Assembly: GCA_013696695.1 (NCBI GenBank)
Contig: JACCYD010000797.1
Location: 1-11,951, forward strand
Direction: 5' to 3'
Length of the DNA: 11,951 nt
Origin: Deltaproteobacteria bacterium
GTDB lineage: Bacteria > Myxococcota_A > Polyangia > Haliangiales > Haliangiaceae
Part shown: piece by piece, positions 1 to 8,408 of the stretch
How positions within the stretch are numbered: position 1 is the stretch's first letter
How the letters are laid out: each line of letters starts with the position of its first letter
Translations under genes and position numbers: made by a program
Notes under the pieces: model-generated
The model's database searches: none
The model's input: the letters and a program-made list of their open reading frames with translations, nothing else
What the model was told of the DNA's origin: nothing

Positions 1-1722
<1,722 letters not shown>

Positions 1723-1789
1723 ATCCGCCGCCACGCCGAACCAGGAACCTTCTGAGTCCGTCGCGCATTGCGCTTGCACGACCAAAGAC

Positions 1790-2617
1790 ATGGCCCTGCA
1801 TCCCGTCGCGGAAACTGCTGCAGCCGAAGTGGCTCCCTGGATCGAGCGCATGGCGCGCGTCGGCTTCGTAGCCAAGGGCGTGTTGTATCTGACGATTGGC
1901 ATCCTCTCGGCGCGGTCCGCGATCGGCGCTGGGGGGCGCACCGTGACGGACACGCACGAAGCCATGGATGCGCTCCACGGGACCTTCGGAAGGCCGCTTC
2001 TCGCGATCATCGCGTTCGGGCTCGCGGGCTACGGCCTGTGGTTGATCGTCAGCGCCTTCACCGACGCGGAACACAAGGGGCACGGCGCGAAGGGGATCGC
2101 CAAGCGAATCGGCGCGGCGGTGCGTGGCATCGTCCACTTCGCACTCGCCGGAACCGCCGCGAGTCTCGTCCTCTGGCAATCCAGCGGCGAATCACATGAC
2201 GACAAGGCGCAGCACTGGACCGCGCGGGTCCTCGACACGCCCGGCGGCATCTTCCTGGTGTGGGGCGTCGCCCTGGCGATCGGCGGCTACGGTCTGTTCC
2301 AGCTGCGCAAGGCAGCGTCGAAGAAGCTCACGAAGAATCTGAATCTCGAACGGCTCTCGACGAGAACCCGGCAAGTCGTGATGGGGATCAGCCGCTTCGG
2401 CGTCGCCGCGCGCGGTGTGGTGTTCGTGACCATCGCCGTGCTGTTCTCTCGCGCCGCGATGAAGGGAGACGCCCACGAAGCAGGCAGCACCAGCGCATCG
2501 ATGCGCGAGCTGTTCGAGTTCGGCCGCTGGCCCTTCGTCGCGATCGCAGTGGGCGTCGCGGCCTACGGTATCTACGAGCTGGTCGAGGCGCGGTATCGTC
2601 GCGTCCGCGCGCGGTGA
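1790..2617 (+). CDS. DUF1206 family integral membrane protein (three tandem two-helix units)
   Basis: The 275-residue product has three copies of the DUF1206 unit, each giving two membrane helices, at roughly residues 18-90, 105-175 and 198-268. The first helix of each unit carries related residues (VGFVAKGVLYL, IGAAVRGIVHF, FGVAARGVVFV). The second ends in a G/A-YG-L/I motif (AGYGLW, GGYGLF, AAYGIY). The function of the family is unknown. The product should sit in the inner membrane with six helices. The frame is open upstream to 1583, but that part overlaps the OmpA gene and is arginine/serine-rich out-of-frame sequence, so the ATG at 1790 was chosen; the conserved first helix begins 20 residues after it. 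There is no clear Shine-Dalgarno. The stop TGA at 2615-2617 touches the stop of the convergent gene. Confidence 0.85.
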   Translation: MALHPVAETAAAEVAPWIERMARVGFVAKGVLYLTIGILSARSAIGAGGRTVTDTHEAMDALHGTFGRPLLAIIAFGLAGYGLWLIVSAFTDAEHKGHGAKGIAKRIGAAVRGIVHFALAGTAASLVLWQSSGESHDDKAQHWTARVLDTPGGIFLVWGVALAIGGYGLFQLRKAASKKLTKNLNLERLSTRTRQVVMGISRFGVAARGVVFVTIAVLFSRAAMKGDAHEAGSTSASMRELFEFGRWPFVAIAVGVAAYGIYELVEARYRRVRAR

Positions 2618-3421
2618 TTACTGCTGCTTCCGGATCTCGCGCCCAGCAACCGCGCTGCGGCGATAGACCTTGTGATCGCCGTCGACGAACGCCGTGCCGT
2701 TCCACATCCGCACCAGCACGGTGACCTCATCGCCGTCGAACAGGATGCGGTTGTAGTTATTCGGCTCTTCGCGCGTCCGCGTGGACATGCAGGTGCCCGC
2801 GTGCACGTTGATGATCCGGTGCCCTTCGTCGCGCATCGCGGCATCGTCGGTGAACGAGACGTGGAGATGCCCGGTGAGGATCATGTGCACGCCAGCAGTC
2901 CGGAACGCGACCAACGCCGGCTCGGCGCCATCGACGATGTCTCCCTGGGCGCGCTCGGGGCCGACGAACGGATGATGCGCCACGATCACTTTCCACTTGC
3001 CGTTCGCCGTGGCGAGCGAGGTGGTCGCGGCTCCGATCTGCTCGGAGGTGATGCGTCCTCCCTTGGCGGTGAAGCCGTGCGCTGTCGAGATCCCGGCGAC
3101 GGCGAGCTTGTCGTCATTGAAGGTCGGGGCGAGGTCGTCGGTGATCTCGTTGCGATACGACCCGAGAGGATCGAAGAACCGACGCACGACGTTGTAGAGC
3201 GGCACGTCGTGATTGCCCGGCACCACGAGGTAAGGAGTCTGGAGCTCGTCGAGGAACGCGCGCGCGGCGCGAAACTGCGCCGTGCGTGCCCGCTGGGTGA
3301 GGTCGCCGCTGAGCGCGACCAGCGATGGACGAAGTCCCTTGAGATCGCCGAGCAAGGCATCGAGGACCGCCGGGTTCTCGGTGCCGAAGTGTGGATCGGA
3401 GATGTGTGCGATCGCCGTCAT
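2618..3421 (-). CDS. Calcineurin-like metallophosphoesterase (class III phosphodiesterase type)
   Basis: The 267-residue product has the full metallophosphoesterase motif series: DPH at residues 9-11, GD at 39-40, GNHD at 69-72, HH at 149-150 and GHLH at 184-187. These residues build a two-metal active site that cleaves phosphomono- or phosphodiesters. The overall layout resembles small cytoplasmic cyclic-nucleotide phosphodiesterases of the CpdA group, but the sequence alone does not fix the substrate. No signal peptide is seen; the protein starts directly with the first catalytic strand (MTAIAHISDPHFG). An AGAGG stretch lies four bases before the ATG. The start overlaps the stop of the upstream lipid kinase as ATGA, so the two are probably translationally coupled. 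The frame stays open upstream to 3853, but there it runs antisense-like inside the kinase gene. Confidence 0.88.
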   Translation of the reverse strand: MTAIAHISDPHFGTENPAVLDALLGDLKGLRPSLVALSGDLTQRARTAQFRAARAFLDELQTPYLVVPGNHDVPLYNVVRRFFDPLGSYRNEITDDLAPTFNDDKLAVAGISTAHGFTAKGGRITSEQIGAATTSLATANGKWKVIVAHHPFVGPERAQGDIVDGAEPALVAFRTAGVHMILTGHLHVSFTDDAAMRDEGHRIINVHAGTCMSTRTREEPNNYNRILFDGDEVTVLVRMWNGTAFVDGDHKVYRRSAVAGREIRKQQ

Positions 3422-4392
3422 GTGGCCTCTGCGGTTGCTGGGAACATCACGGCCAACGCAAGCGGCCGGATTCGATAGCGCAGCGGCGATCGCATCGGCA
3501 CGACCTCTCCGTCGACCGCGACCTGCAGATGGCGCTGGCGCAGGCGCACGACCACCTCGGAGGACGTCACCGCCTCGAAGTCGCGAACGGCGTCGAGGCT
3601 CCCGACGATCGCGCGCACCATCAGCCAGAACATGTAGAGGCGCCCTCTGCAGCGCATCATGTACAAGCTGAGTTGCCCGCGATCGAGCTCCGCCCGCTCT
3701 CCGAGCTGCAGGACATTGATCGTGTACTCGTTGTTGCCGACGAAGATCAGCGGCGTCTTGGCCACGAAGGTTCGCTCCGGCAGCGTGATGCACGCCGACA
3801 GCAACGGGAACCGGCGCAACACGCGCACCGCTGCAAGCGCCATCGCGCTCCACTTGCCGCGCCCGGTCCGCGCGCGCTCGCGATCGCGGTTGATCACGGT
3901 CTCGGGATACAGGCCGACCGACGAGTTGTTGATGAAGACGCGGCCGTTCACCTCGCCGACATCGACGCGCTTGATGCGGCCACCCACGATCGCCGCCGCT
4001 GCCGCCTTCAGCTCCTGCGGCATCCCGAGATCCTTCGCGAAGTGATTCAACGTGCCCATGGGAAGCACGGCCAATGGTACATCCCCGCCAGCCAGCGCTC
4101 CGGCGATCGCGCTCACCGTCCCATCACCGCCGGCGGCGACGATCAGGTCTGCGCCCCGTGCGAGCTCCTCGAAGGTCGATCCCAGGCGACCCGGTTCGAT
4201 GCCGTGAATCACGGGCTCGACCCCGGCGGCCTGGAACGCCTCGCGAATCAGCTGCTCGCGCTTCTCCGCTTCTTCCCCACCCGTGCCCGCCGATGCGTTC
4301 ATCAAAACGACGATCTTCGCGCCGGCCCCCGTGAGCGGCCTCGCCTCACCAGGGGCCATCGGCAATGCGGGAGCGGGGTCTGGAGGGCACAT
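3418..4392 (-). CDS. Diacylglycerol/lipid kinase family protein (DAGK catalytic domain)
   Basis: The 324-residue product matches the soluble DgkB/YegS/BmrU-type lipid kinase fold. It has an N-terminal strand KIVVLMNASAG (residues 26-36), the nucleotide-binding GGDGT at 88-92, PMGTLNHFAKDLG at 111-123, and a second lobe with FINNSSVGLYPE (153-164) and VDGE (293-296). Family members phosphorylate diacylglycerol or related lipids with ATP at the inner face of the cytoplasmic membrane. The actual lipid is unknown. The start is uncertain: ATG 4392 gives a proline-rich 25-residue lead-in, and ATG 4359 (residue 12) would also keep the whole domain. Neither has a good Shine-Dalgarno. The gene is the middle of three leftward genes and overlaps the metallophosphoesterase by four bases, which suggests a shared job in lipid or phosphate turnover. 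Confidence 0.88.
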   Translation of the reverse strand: MCPPDPAPALPMAPGEARPLTGAGAKIVVLMNASAGTGGEEAEKREQLIREAFQAAGVEPVIHGIEPGRLGSTFEELARGADLIVAAGGDGTVSAIAGALAGGDVPLAVLPMGTLNHFAKDLGMPQELKAAAAAIVGGRIKRVDVGEVNGRVFINNSSVGLYPETVINRDRERARTGRGKWSAMALAAVRVLRRFPLLSACITLPERTFVAKTPLIFVGNNEYTINVLQLGERAELDRGQLSLYMMRCRGRLYMFWLMVRAIVGSLDAVRDFEAVTSSEVVVRLRQRHLQVAVDGEVVPMRSPLRYRIRPLALAVMFPATAEAT

Positions 4393-4405
4393 CTTGGGCG
4401 ATCAC

Positions 4406-4432
4406 GGATTGGTGCGACGACTGTGCCAATCC
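4406..4432. promoter_or_regulatory. Perfect 7-bp inverted repeat upstream of the lipid kinase gene
   Basis: GGATTGG (4406-4412) and CCAATCC (4426-4432) are exact reverse complements separated by 13 bases. In RNA the next three pairs inward could also form (U-G, G-U, C-G), leaving a 7-base loop. The element lies 14 bases before ATG 4392, between the CpXC stop and the kinase start. No U-run follows on the minus strand, so it is not a standard terminator. A protein-binding operator or a translation-tuning hairpin is more likely. Confidence 0.4.
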
Positions 4433-4454
4433 CCCCCGAAACCGCCCGAGGCGA

Positions 4455-5075
4455 TCAGCTCCCTGATTCGGTCAACGCGCGTGCGGCCTCGATCGCCCAT
4501 GCGCGATCGATTCGCAGCTCGCCGGCGGGCGTGGCGCGAAGCGTCGCCGCGAGCTTGGTGTAGCCGTCGAACGGGCTCGCGATCGTCCGGTGCTGATCCG
4601 GCAGCTGCCAGATCAGGTGTCCGGCATCGCGATCCACCTTCGCAAACAGCAGCACGCGATCGAGCTCGTCGCCGCGCGATGCCAGCAGCAAGACCTTGAG
4701 CACCTCGAGCACCGCGTCATCGAGGCCGGCCCGCAGGATCAGCACCTTCTCGAACAGCGCGTTGTGCGAAGGCACCAGCCGGCAGGTCGCCTGCGAGTGG
4801 GCGATCGTCACGAATGCGCGTGCGCCCGACGCCATCGCCGCCTCACCGCCGGGACATGCCTGACAGAAGTAAGCGTGCTCGGGATCGTGAAACAGCAGGG
4901 TCGCCTCGAGCAGCGTGCGCCGCCCGCAGCTGCACACAAGCACGTTGAGCTCCCCCGCGAGTAACTTCTCGACGAGCGCGGGTTGGTCTCGCGCGTTGAT
5001 GCTCTGGACGAGCACTGCATCGTGGGCGCTGCCGCAGCCGGGGCAGCGAACCTTCACGGTGCCGGAGATCGACAT
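4455..5075 (-). CDS. CpXC domain-containing protein
   Basis: The 206-residue product begins with a zinc-ribbon-like region typical of CpXC proteins. It has CPGC at residues 11-14, CSCGRR at 48-53 and CQAC at 71-74, with a hydrophobic beta/alpha stretch between them. The C-terminal half (about 105-200) is helical and acidic/leucine-rich without a motif I recognise. The family is of unknown function, and its paired cysteines suggest metal binding. No signal peptide or membrane segment is seen, so it should be cytoplasmic. ATG 5075 is the natural start because the first cysteine pair follows ten residues later as in the family, although there is no clear Shine-Dalgarno. It is the first gene of the leftward group. 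A 62-base gap with an inverted repeat separates it from the lipid kinase, so co-transcription is possible but not shown. Confidence 0.8.
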   Translation of the reverse strand: MSISGTVKVRCPGCGSAHDAVLVQSINARDQPALVEKLLAGELNVLVCSCGRRTLLEATLLFHDPEHAYFCQACPGGEAAMASGARAFVTIAHSQATCRLVPSHNALFEKVLILRAGLDDAVLEVLKVLLLASRGDELDRVLLFAKVDRDAGHLIWQLPDQHRTIASPFDGYTKLAATLRATPAGELRIDRAWAIEAARALTESGS

Positions 5076-5111
5076 CGGGCGGAGCTTCGCACGCGCGGCA
5101 GCCGGATCAGA

Positions 5112-5140
5112 TTCCCGACGGTAGATACAGCTGTGATAAA
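5112..5140 (+). promoter_or_regulatory. Possible sigma70-type promoter with extended -10
   Basis: TGTGATAAA (5132-5140) contains an extended -10 (TGn followed by GATAAA, four of six matches). TTCCCG (5112-5117) lies 17 bases upstream as a poor -35. The stretch is AT-richer than its surroundings and sits in the divergent gap just before the mini-ORFs and the UvrA-like gene, where a rightward promoter is expected. The consensus of this organism is unknown. Confidence 0.25.
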
Positions 5141-5150
5141 CAACGCCACG

Positions 5151-5171
5151 ATGCGCGAGGCGAATCTGTGA
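5151..5171 (+). CDS. Putative 6-residue leader peptide (MREANL)
   Basis: An ATG at 5151 opens a six-codon frame ending in TGA at 5169-5171. That stop overlaps the GTG of the next mini-ORF as GTGA, a typical coupling arrangement. There is no Shine-Dalgarno in front of it and no conservation can be judged here, so it may be chance. Confidence 0.12.
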   Translation: MREANL

Positions 5172-5257
5172 CCGAGCTCGTCACTGGATCGAAGATCGCG
5201 AAGACCGCCGATGGCTGCGGAGACCTGACCCAGATCACGCAGCTGATGGGCTGGTAG
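5168..5257 (+). CDS. Putative 29-residue small ORF directly ahead of the UvrA-like gene
   Basis: GTG 5168 has a GAGG (5157-5160) at a spacing of seven bases and opens 29 codons ending in TAG at 5255-5257. It is in the same frame as the UvrA-like gene and stops one codon (GGC) before that gene's ATG. Termination-reinitiation could therefore feed the downstream start, which has only a weak Shine-Dalgarno of its own. The peptide (ending DGCGDLTQITQLMGW) matches no family I know. It could be a leader peptide, a remnant of an older upstream gene, or chance. Confidence 0.3.
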   Translation: MTELVTGSKIAKTADGCGDLTQITQLMGW

Positions 5258-5260
5258 GGC

Positions 5261-7621
5261 ATGCCGCACCCCGCCGACGCCCACGGCGTGATCCGCGTCC
5301 AGGGCGCCCGGGTGAACAACCTGAAGGACGTCAGCGTCGAGATTCCCAAGCGACGGCTGACCGTGTTCACCGGCGTGTCGGGCTCGGGGAAGTCGTCGCT
5401 GGTGTTCGGCACGATCGCGGCGGAGTCGCAGCGGATGATCAACGAGACGTACAGCGCGTTCTTGCAGGGCTTCATGCCCTCGCTCGCGCGACCCGAGGTC
5501 GACGTGCTCGAAGGCCTGACCACCGCGATCATCGTCGACCAGGAGCGCATGGGGTCAAACTCGCGATCGACCGTCGGCACCGCCACCGACGCCAACGCGA
5601 TGCTGCGCGTGCTGTTCAGCCGGCTCGGGAAGCCGCACATCGGCTCGTCGAACGCGTTCTCGTTCAACGTCCCGTCGGTCCGCGGCGTCGGCTCGCTCGA
5701 ACGCGAAGGCCACAAGGCGGAGAAGAAAGTCTTCACCGTCAACGGCGGTATGTGCGCGCGCTGCGAGGGGATGGGCTCGGTCAACGATATCGATCTGACG
5801 CAGCTCTACGACTCGAAGTCGCTCGCCGACGGCGCGCTCACGATCCCCGGCTACACCGTCGACGGCTGGAACGTCCGCATCTACAGCTTGTCGGGCTTCC
5901 TCGATCCCGACAAGCCGATCAAGAAGTACTCGAAGAAGGAGCTGCCCGACTTCCTCCACAAGGAACCCACCAAGGTGAAGCTCCAGAACATGAACCTCAC
6001 CTACGAGGGGTTGATCCCGCGGATCAAGAAGTCGTTCCTGTCGAAGGATGTCGAGGCGATGCAGCCGCACATCCGCACGTTCGTCGAGCGCGCGGTCACG
6101 TTCACCACGTGTCCCGAGTGCGAGGGCACCCGGCTCAACGCGGCGGCGCGCTCGTCGAAGCTCAAGGGCGTCAATATCGCCGACGCCTGCGCGATGCAGA
6201 TCGACGAGCTCGCGGGTTGGGCACGCGAGCTGAGGGAACAGTCGGTCGCCCCGCTCCTCACGTCGCTTCGCGACACGCTCGATTCGTTCGTCGAGATCGG
6301 GCTCGGGTATCTCAGCCTCGACCGGCCGTCCGGCACGCTGTCGGGCGGCGAAGCGCAACGCACCAAGATGATCCGCCACCTCGGATCATCGCTCACCGAC
6401 ATCACCTACGTGTTCGACGAGCCTACGATCGGTCTCCACCCACACGATATCCAGCGCATGAACGAGTTGCTCCTTCGCCTTCGTGACAAGGGCAACACCG
6501 TGCTCGTCGTCGAGCACAAGCCGGAGATGATCGCGATCGCGGATCACGTCGTCGACATCGGCCCGGGCGCCGGTGCCGCCGGCGGCCAGATCGTTTTCGA
6601 GGGTACCGTCGACAAGCTGCGGGCGAGCTCGACTCTCACCGGTCGCCACCTCAGCGATCGCGCCGCGCTCAAGCCGAAGGTGCGCGAGCCGAAGGGCGTC
6701 ATGAAGGTGCGTGGCGCGAAGGCGCACAACCTCAAGAACGTGAATGTCGACATCCCGCTCGGCGTGCTCGTGGTTGTCACCGGCGTGGCCGGCTCGGGCA
6801 AGAGCTCGCTGATCCACGGCTCGGTCTCCAACCAGCCCGACGTGGTTACCGTCGATCAGGCGGCGATCCGCGGCTCGCGACGCAGCAACCCGGCGACGTA
6901 CACGGATCTCCTCGAGCCGATCCGCAAGGCCTTCGCGAAGGCGAACAACGTCAAGCCCGCGCTGTTCAGCGCAAACTCCGAGGGCGCCTGCCCCACGTGC
7001 AATGGCGCCGGCGTGATCTACACCGACCTCGGCATGATGGCCGGCGTGTCCTCGATCTGCGAGGACTGTGGCGGCAAGCGGTTCCAGGCGTCGGTGCTCG
7101 ACTACAAGCTCGGTGGCCTCGACATCGCGCAGGTGCTCGACCTCTCCGTCGAGGAAGCCACGCGCTTCTTCGGCACCGGCAAGGCGGCAACACCCGCCGC
7201 GCACGCGATCCTCTCGCGCATGGCCGATGTCGGCCTCGGCTACCTCCGCCTCGGCCAGCCGCTCACCACGCTCTCCGGTGGCGAACGCCAGCGGCTCAAG
7301 CTCGCCACGCAGATGGGTGCCGAAGGCGGCGTCTACGTCCTCGACGAGCCGACCACCGGTCTTCATCTCGCGGATCTCGAGCAGCTGCTCGGGCTCCTCG
7401 ATCGTCTGGTCGACTCCGGCAAGTCGGTGATCGTGATCGAGCATCACCAGTCGGTGATGGCGCACGCGGACTGGATCATCGATCTCGGGCCCGGCGCCGG
7501 ACATGACGGCGGCAAGATCGTGTTTGAAGGTCCGCCGGCGGCTCTGGTCGCGAACAAGGCGACGCTCACCGGCAAACACCTCGCCGACTTCGTCGGTCGC
7601 AAAGCTAAGGAGAAACGGTGA
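5261..7621 (+). CDS. UvrA-like twin ABC ATPase lacking the UvrB-binding domain
   Basis: The 786-residue product has two ABC modules of the UvrA class. Module 1 has Walker A GVSGSGKSS (38-46), signature LSGGEAQR (360-367) and Walker B with VFDEPTIGL (384-392). Module 2 has Walker A GVAGSGKSS (508-516), signature LSGGERQR (671-678) and Walker B with VLDEPTTGL (693-701). Cysteine pairs occur at 165/168, 284/287, 577/580 and 600/603. Canonical UvrA is about 940 residues. Here LFSRLGKPHIGS (118-129) is followed almost at once by FSFN (133-136), where canonical UvrA carries the roughly 110-residue UvrB-binding domain and a first zinc-finger cysteine pair. It therefore resembles UvrA2 and DrrC-type relatives, linked to DNA-damage or DNA-binding-drug tolerance, rather than the repair enzyme itself. 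The ATG at 5261 is the first start after an in-frame TAG. Its stop overlaps the DUF1801 gene by one base. Confidence 0.92.
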   Translation: MPHPADAHGVIRVQGARVNNLKDVSVEIPKRRLTVFTGVSGSGKSSLVFGTIAAESQRMINETYSAFLQGFMPSLARPEVDVLEGLTTAIIVDQERMGSNSRSTVGTATDANAMLRVLFSRLGKPHIGSSNAFSFNVPSVRGVGSLEREGHKAEKKVFTVNGGMCARCEGMGSVNDIDLTQLYDSKSLADGALTIPGYTVDGWNVRIYSLSGFLDPDKPIKKYSKKELPDFLHKEPTKVKLQNMNLTYEGLIPRIKKSFLSKDVEAMQPHIRTFVERAVTFTTCPECEGTRLNAAARSSKLKGVNIADACAMQIDELAGWARELREQSVAPLLTSLRDTLDSFVEIGLGYLSLDRPSGTLSGGEAQRTKMIRHLGSSLTDITYVFDEPTIGLHPHDIQRMNELLLRLRDKGNTVLVVEHKPEMIAIADHVVDIGPGAGAAGGQIVFEGTVDKLRASSTLTGRHLSDRAALKPKVREPKGVMKVRGAKAHNLKNVNVDIPLGVLVVVTGVAGSGKSSLIHGSVSNQPDVVTVDQAAIRGSRRSNPATYTDLLEPIRKAFAKANNVKPALFSANSEGACPTCNGAGVIYTDLGMMAGVSSICEDCGGKRFQASVLDYKLGGLDIAQVLDLSVEEATRFFGTGKAATPAAHAILSRMADVGLGYLRLGQPLTTLSGGERQRLKLATQMGAEGGVYVLDEPTTGLHLADLEQLLGLLDRLVDSGKSVIVIEHHQSVMAHADWIIDLGPGAGHDGGKIVFEGPPAALVANKATLTGKHLADFVGRKAKEKR
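7607..7612 (+). promoter_or_regulatory. Ribosome binding site AAGGAG for the DUF1801 gene
   Basis: AAGGAG lies inside the last codons of the UvrA-like gene, eight bases before ATG 7621 and five before GTG 7618. The spacing favours the ATG. It is the strongest Shine-Dalgarno I noticed in the window. Confidence 0.7.
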
Positions 7622-8121
7622 TGAAGTCGAAGAAGCCCGGGGTAAAGAAGACCAAACCTGCGGCGAAGCCAGCTGCGGCAAAGAAATCTGCGGCAAACAA
7701 GTCCGAGGCGAAGAAGTCTGCGCTGAAGAAATCCGCACCGGCCAGCAGCGGAGCTGGCGCCAAGCTGATCGACGCGAAGATCAAGGCGCTCGGAGACTGG
7801 CGCGGAGAGATGCTCGGACGTCTCCGCGCGGTCGTGAAGAAGGCTGATCCCGAGGTGCTCGAGGAGATCAAGTGGGGCAACGTCCCTGTGTGGTCGCACG
7901 ACGGGATCCTGTCGACCGGCGAGACCTACAAGGCCGCGGTCAAGATGACGTTCGCCAAGGGCGCGTCGCTGCCCGATCCGGAGGGCCTCTTCAACTCCAG
8001 TCTCGAAGGCAACACGCGTCGCGCGATCGACTTTCACGAGGGCGACACCATCAACGAGGCCGCTTTGACGGCATTGATTCGCGAGGCGGTGGCCCTCAAC
8101 CAGACCAAGACGAAGCGTTAG
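7621..8121 (+). CDS. DUF1801 domain protein with lysine/alanine-rich histone-H1-like N-terminal tail
   Basis: The 166-residue product has two parts. Residues 1-45 are a low-complexity basic tail of Lys, Ala, Ser and Pro with repeated AAKK/AKKS-type motifs, like the tails of histone H1 and some bacterial nucleoid proteins. Residues 48-162 form a DUF1801 (YdhG-like) domain with LGDWRGEML, EEIKWGNVPVW, TGETYKAAVKMTF, GLFNSSLEGNTRRAIDFHEGD and a C-terminal helix. The family function is unknown. The tail suggests nucleic-acid binding. The start overlaps the UvrA-like stop (TGATG), so both are likely made from one mRNA and may act together on DNA. No terminator is visible after the stop. Confidence 0.88.
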   Translation: MKSKKPGVKKTKPAAKPAAAKKSAANKSEAKKSALKKSAPASSGAGAKLIDAKIKALGDWRGEMLGRLRAVVKKADPEVLEEIKWGNVPVWSHDGILSTGETYKAAVKMTFAKGASLPDPEGLFNSSLEGNTRRAIDFHEGDTINEAALTALIREAVALNQTKTKR

Positions 8122-8408
8122 CGATCAGGCTCGTTCACGCCCGGCCAGCGATTCGGGATCAACTGTCAGCCCGCGACTTCGGATCGAGACAGCATGGGCG
8201 ATCACGGGTCGACGCAGCACCGGCGGCGATCGCCAACACGATGATGAGCGCGCGATCGTGCCCGCCGATCCAGCGAATTCCTGACTGCAGCAGAGAGTGG
8301 CCAGCGCTTCGGGCACGTTGCAACACGCGGCGAATTCGTGCGACGCGCGTTCCGCGACACGGCTCCGGATGCTTCGCAGAGCGCTTCGCGTGCCATGCTG
8401 TTGCGACG
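8122..8408. other. Intergenic gap (287 bases), no supported gene
   Basis: No frame on either strand shows recognisable protein sequence with a credible start. The plus frame that runs into the Nudix gene is arginine-rich shadow sequence. On the minus strand a short hydrophobic stretch (IRWIGGHDRALIIVLAIAAG) is readable near 8210-8280 without a good start or continuation. GCGATCGC occurs at 8226-8233. GCGAATTC and AGCGCTTCG each appear twice. I see no terminator hairpin with a T-run. Confidence 0.5.

Noticed and set aside
3422..3853. N-terminal extension of the metallophosphoesterase frame
   Set aside because: It lies within the lipid-kinase gene out of frame. The catalytic DPH motif starts nine residues after ATG 3421, as usual for the family.
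2672..4563. Plus-strand open frames opposite the metallophosphoesterase and lipid kinase (268 and 390 codons)
   Set aside because: They read as Arg/His/Asp-rich shadow sequence, while the minus strand carries complete catalytic motifs.
5555..7738. Long minus-strand open frames opposite the UvrA-like gene (about 274 and 450 codons)
   Set aside because: Both are antisense shadows of a strongly conserved ABC protein and show no recognisable domain.
7872..8408. N-terminal extension of the Nudix frame
   Set aside because: It overlaps most of the DUF1801 gene in another frame and is arginine-rich without conserved sequence; the Nudix fold starts after ATG 8409.
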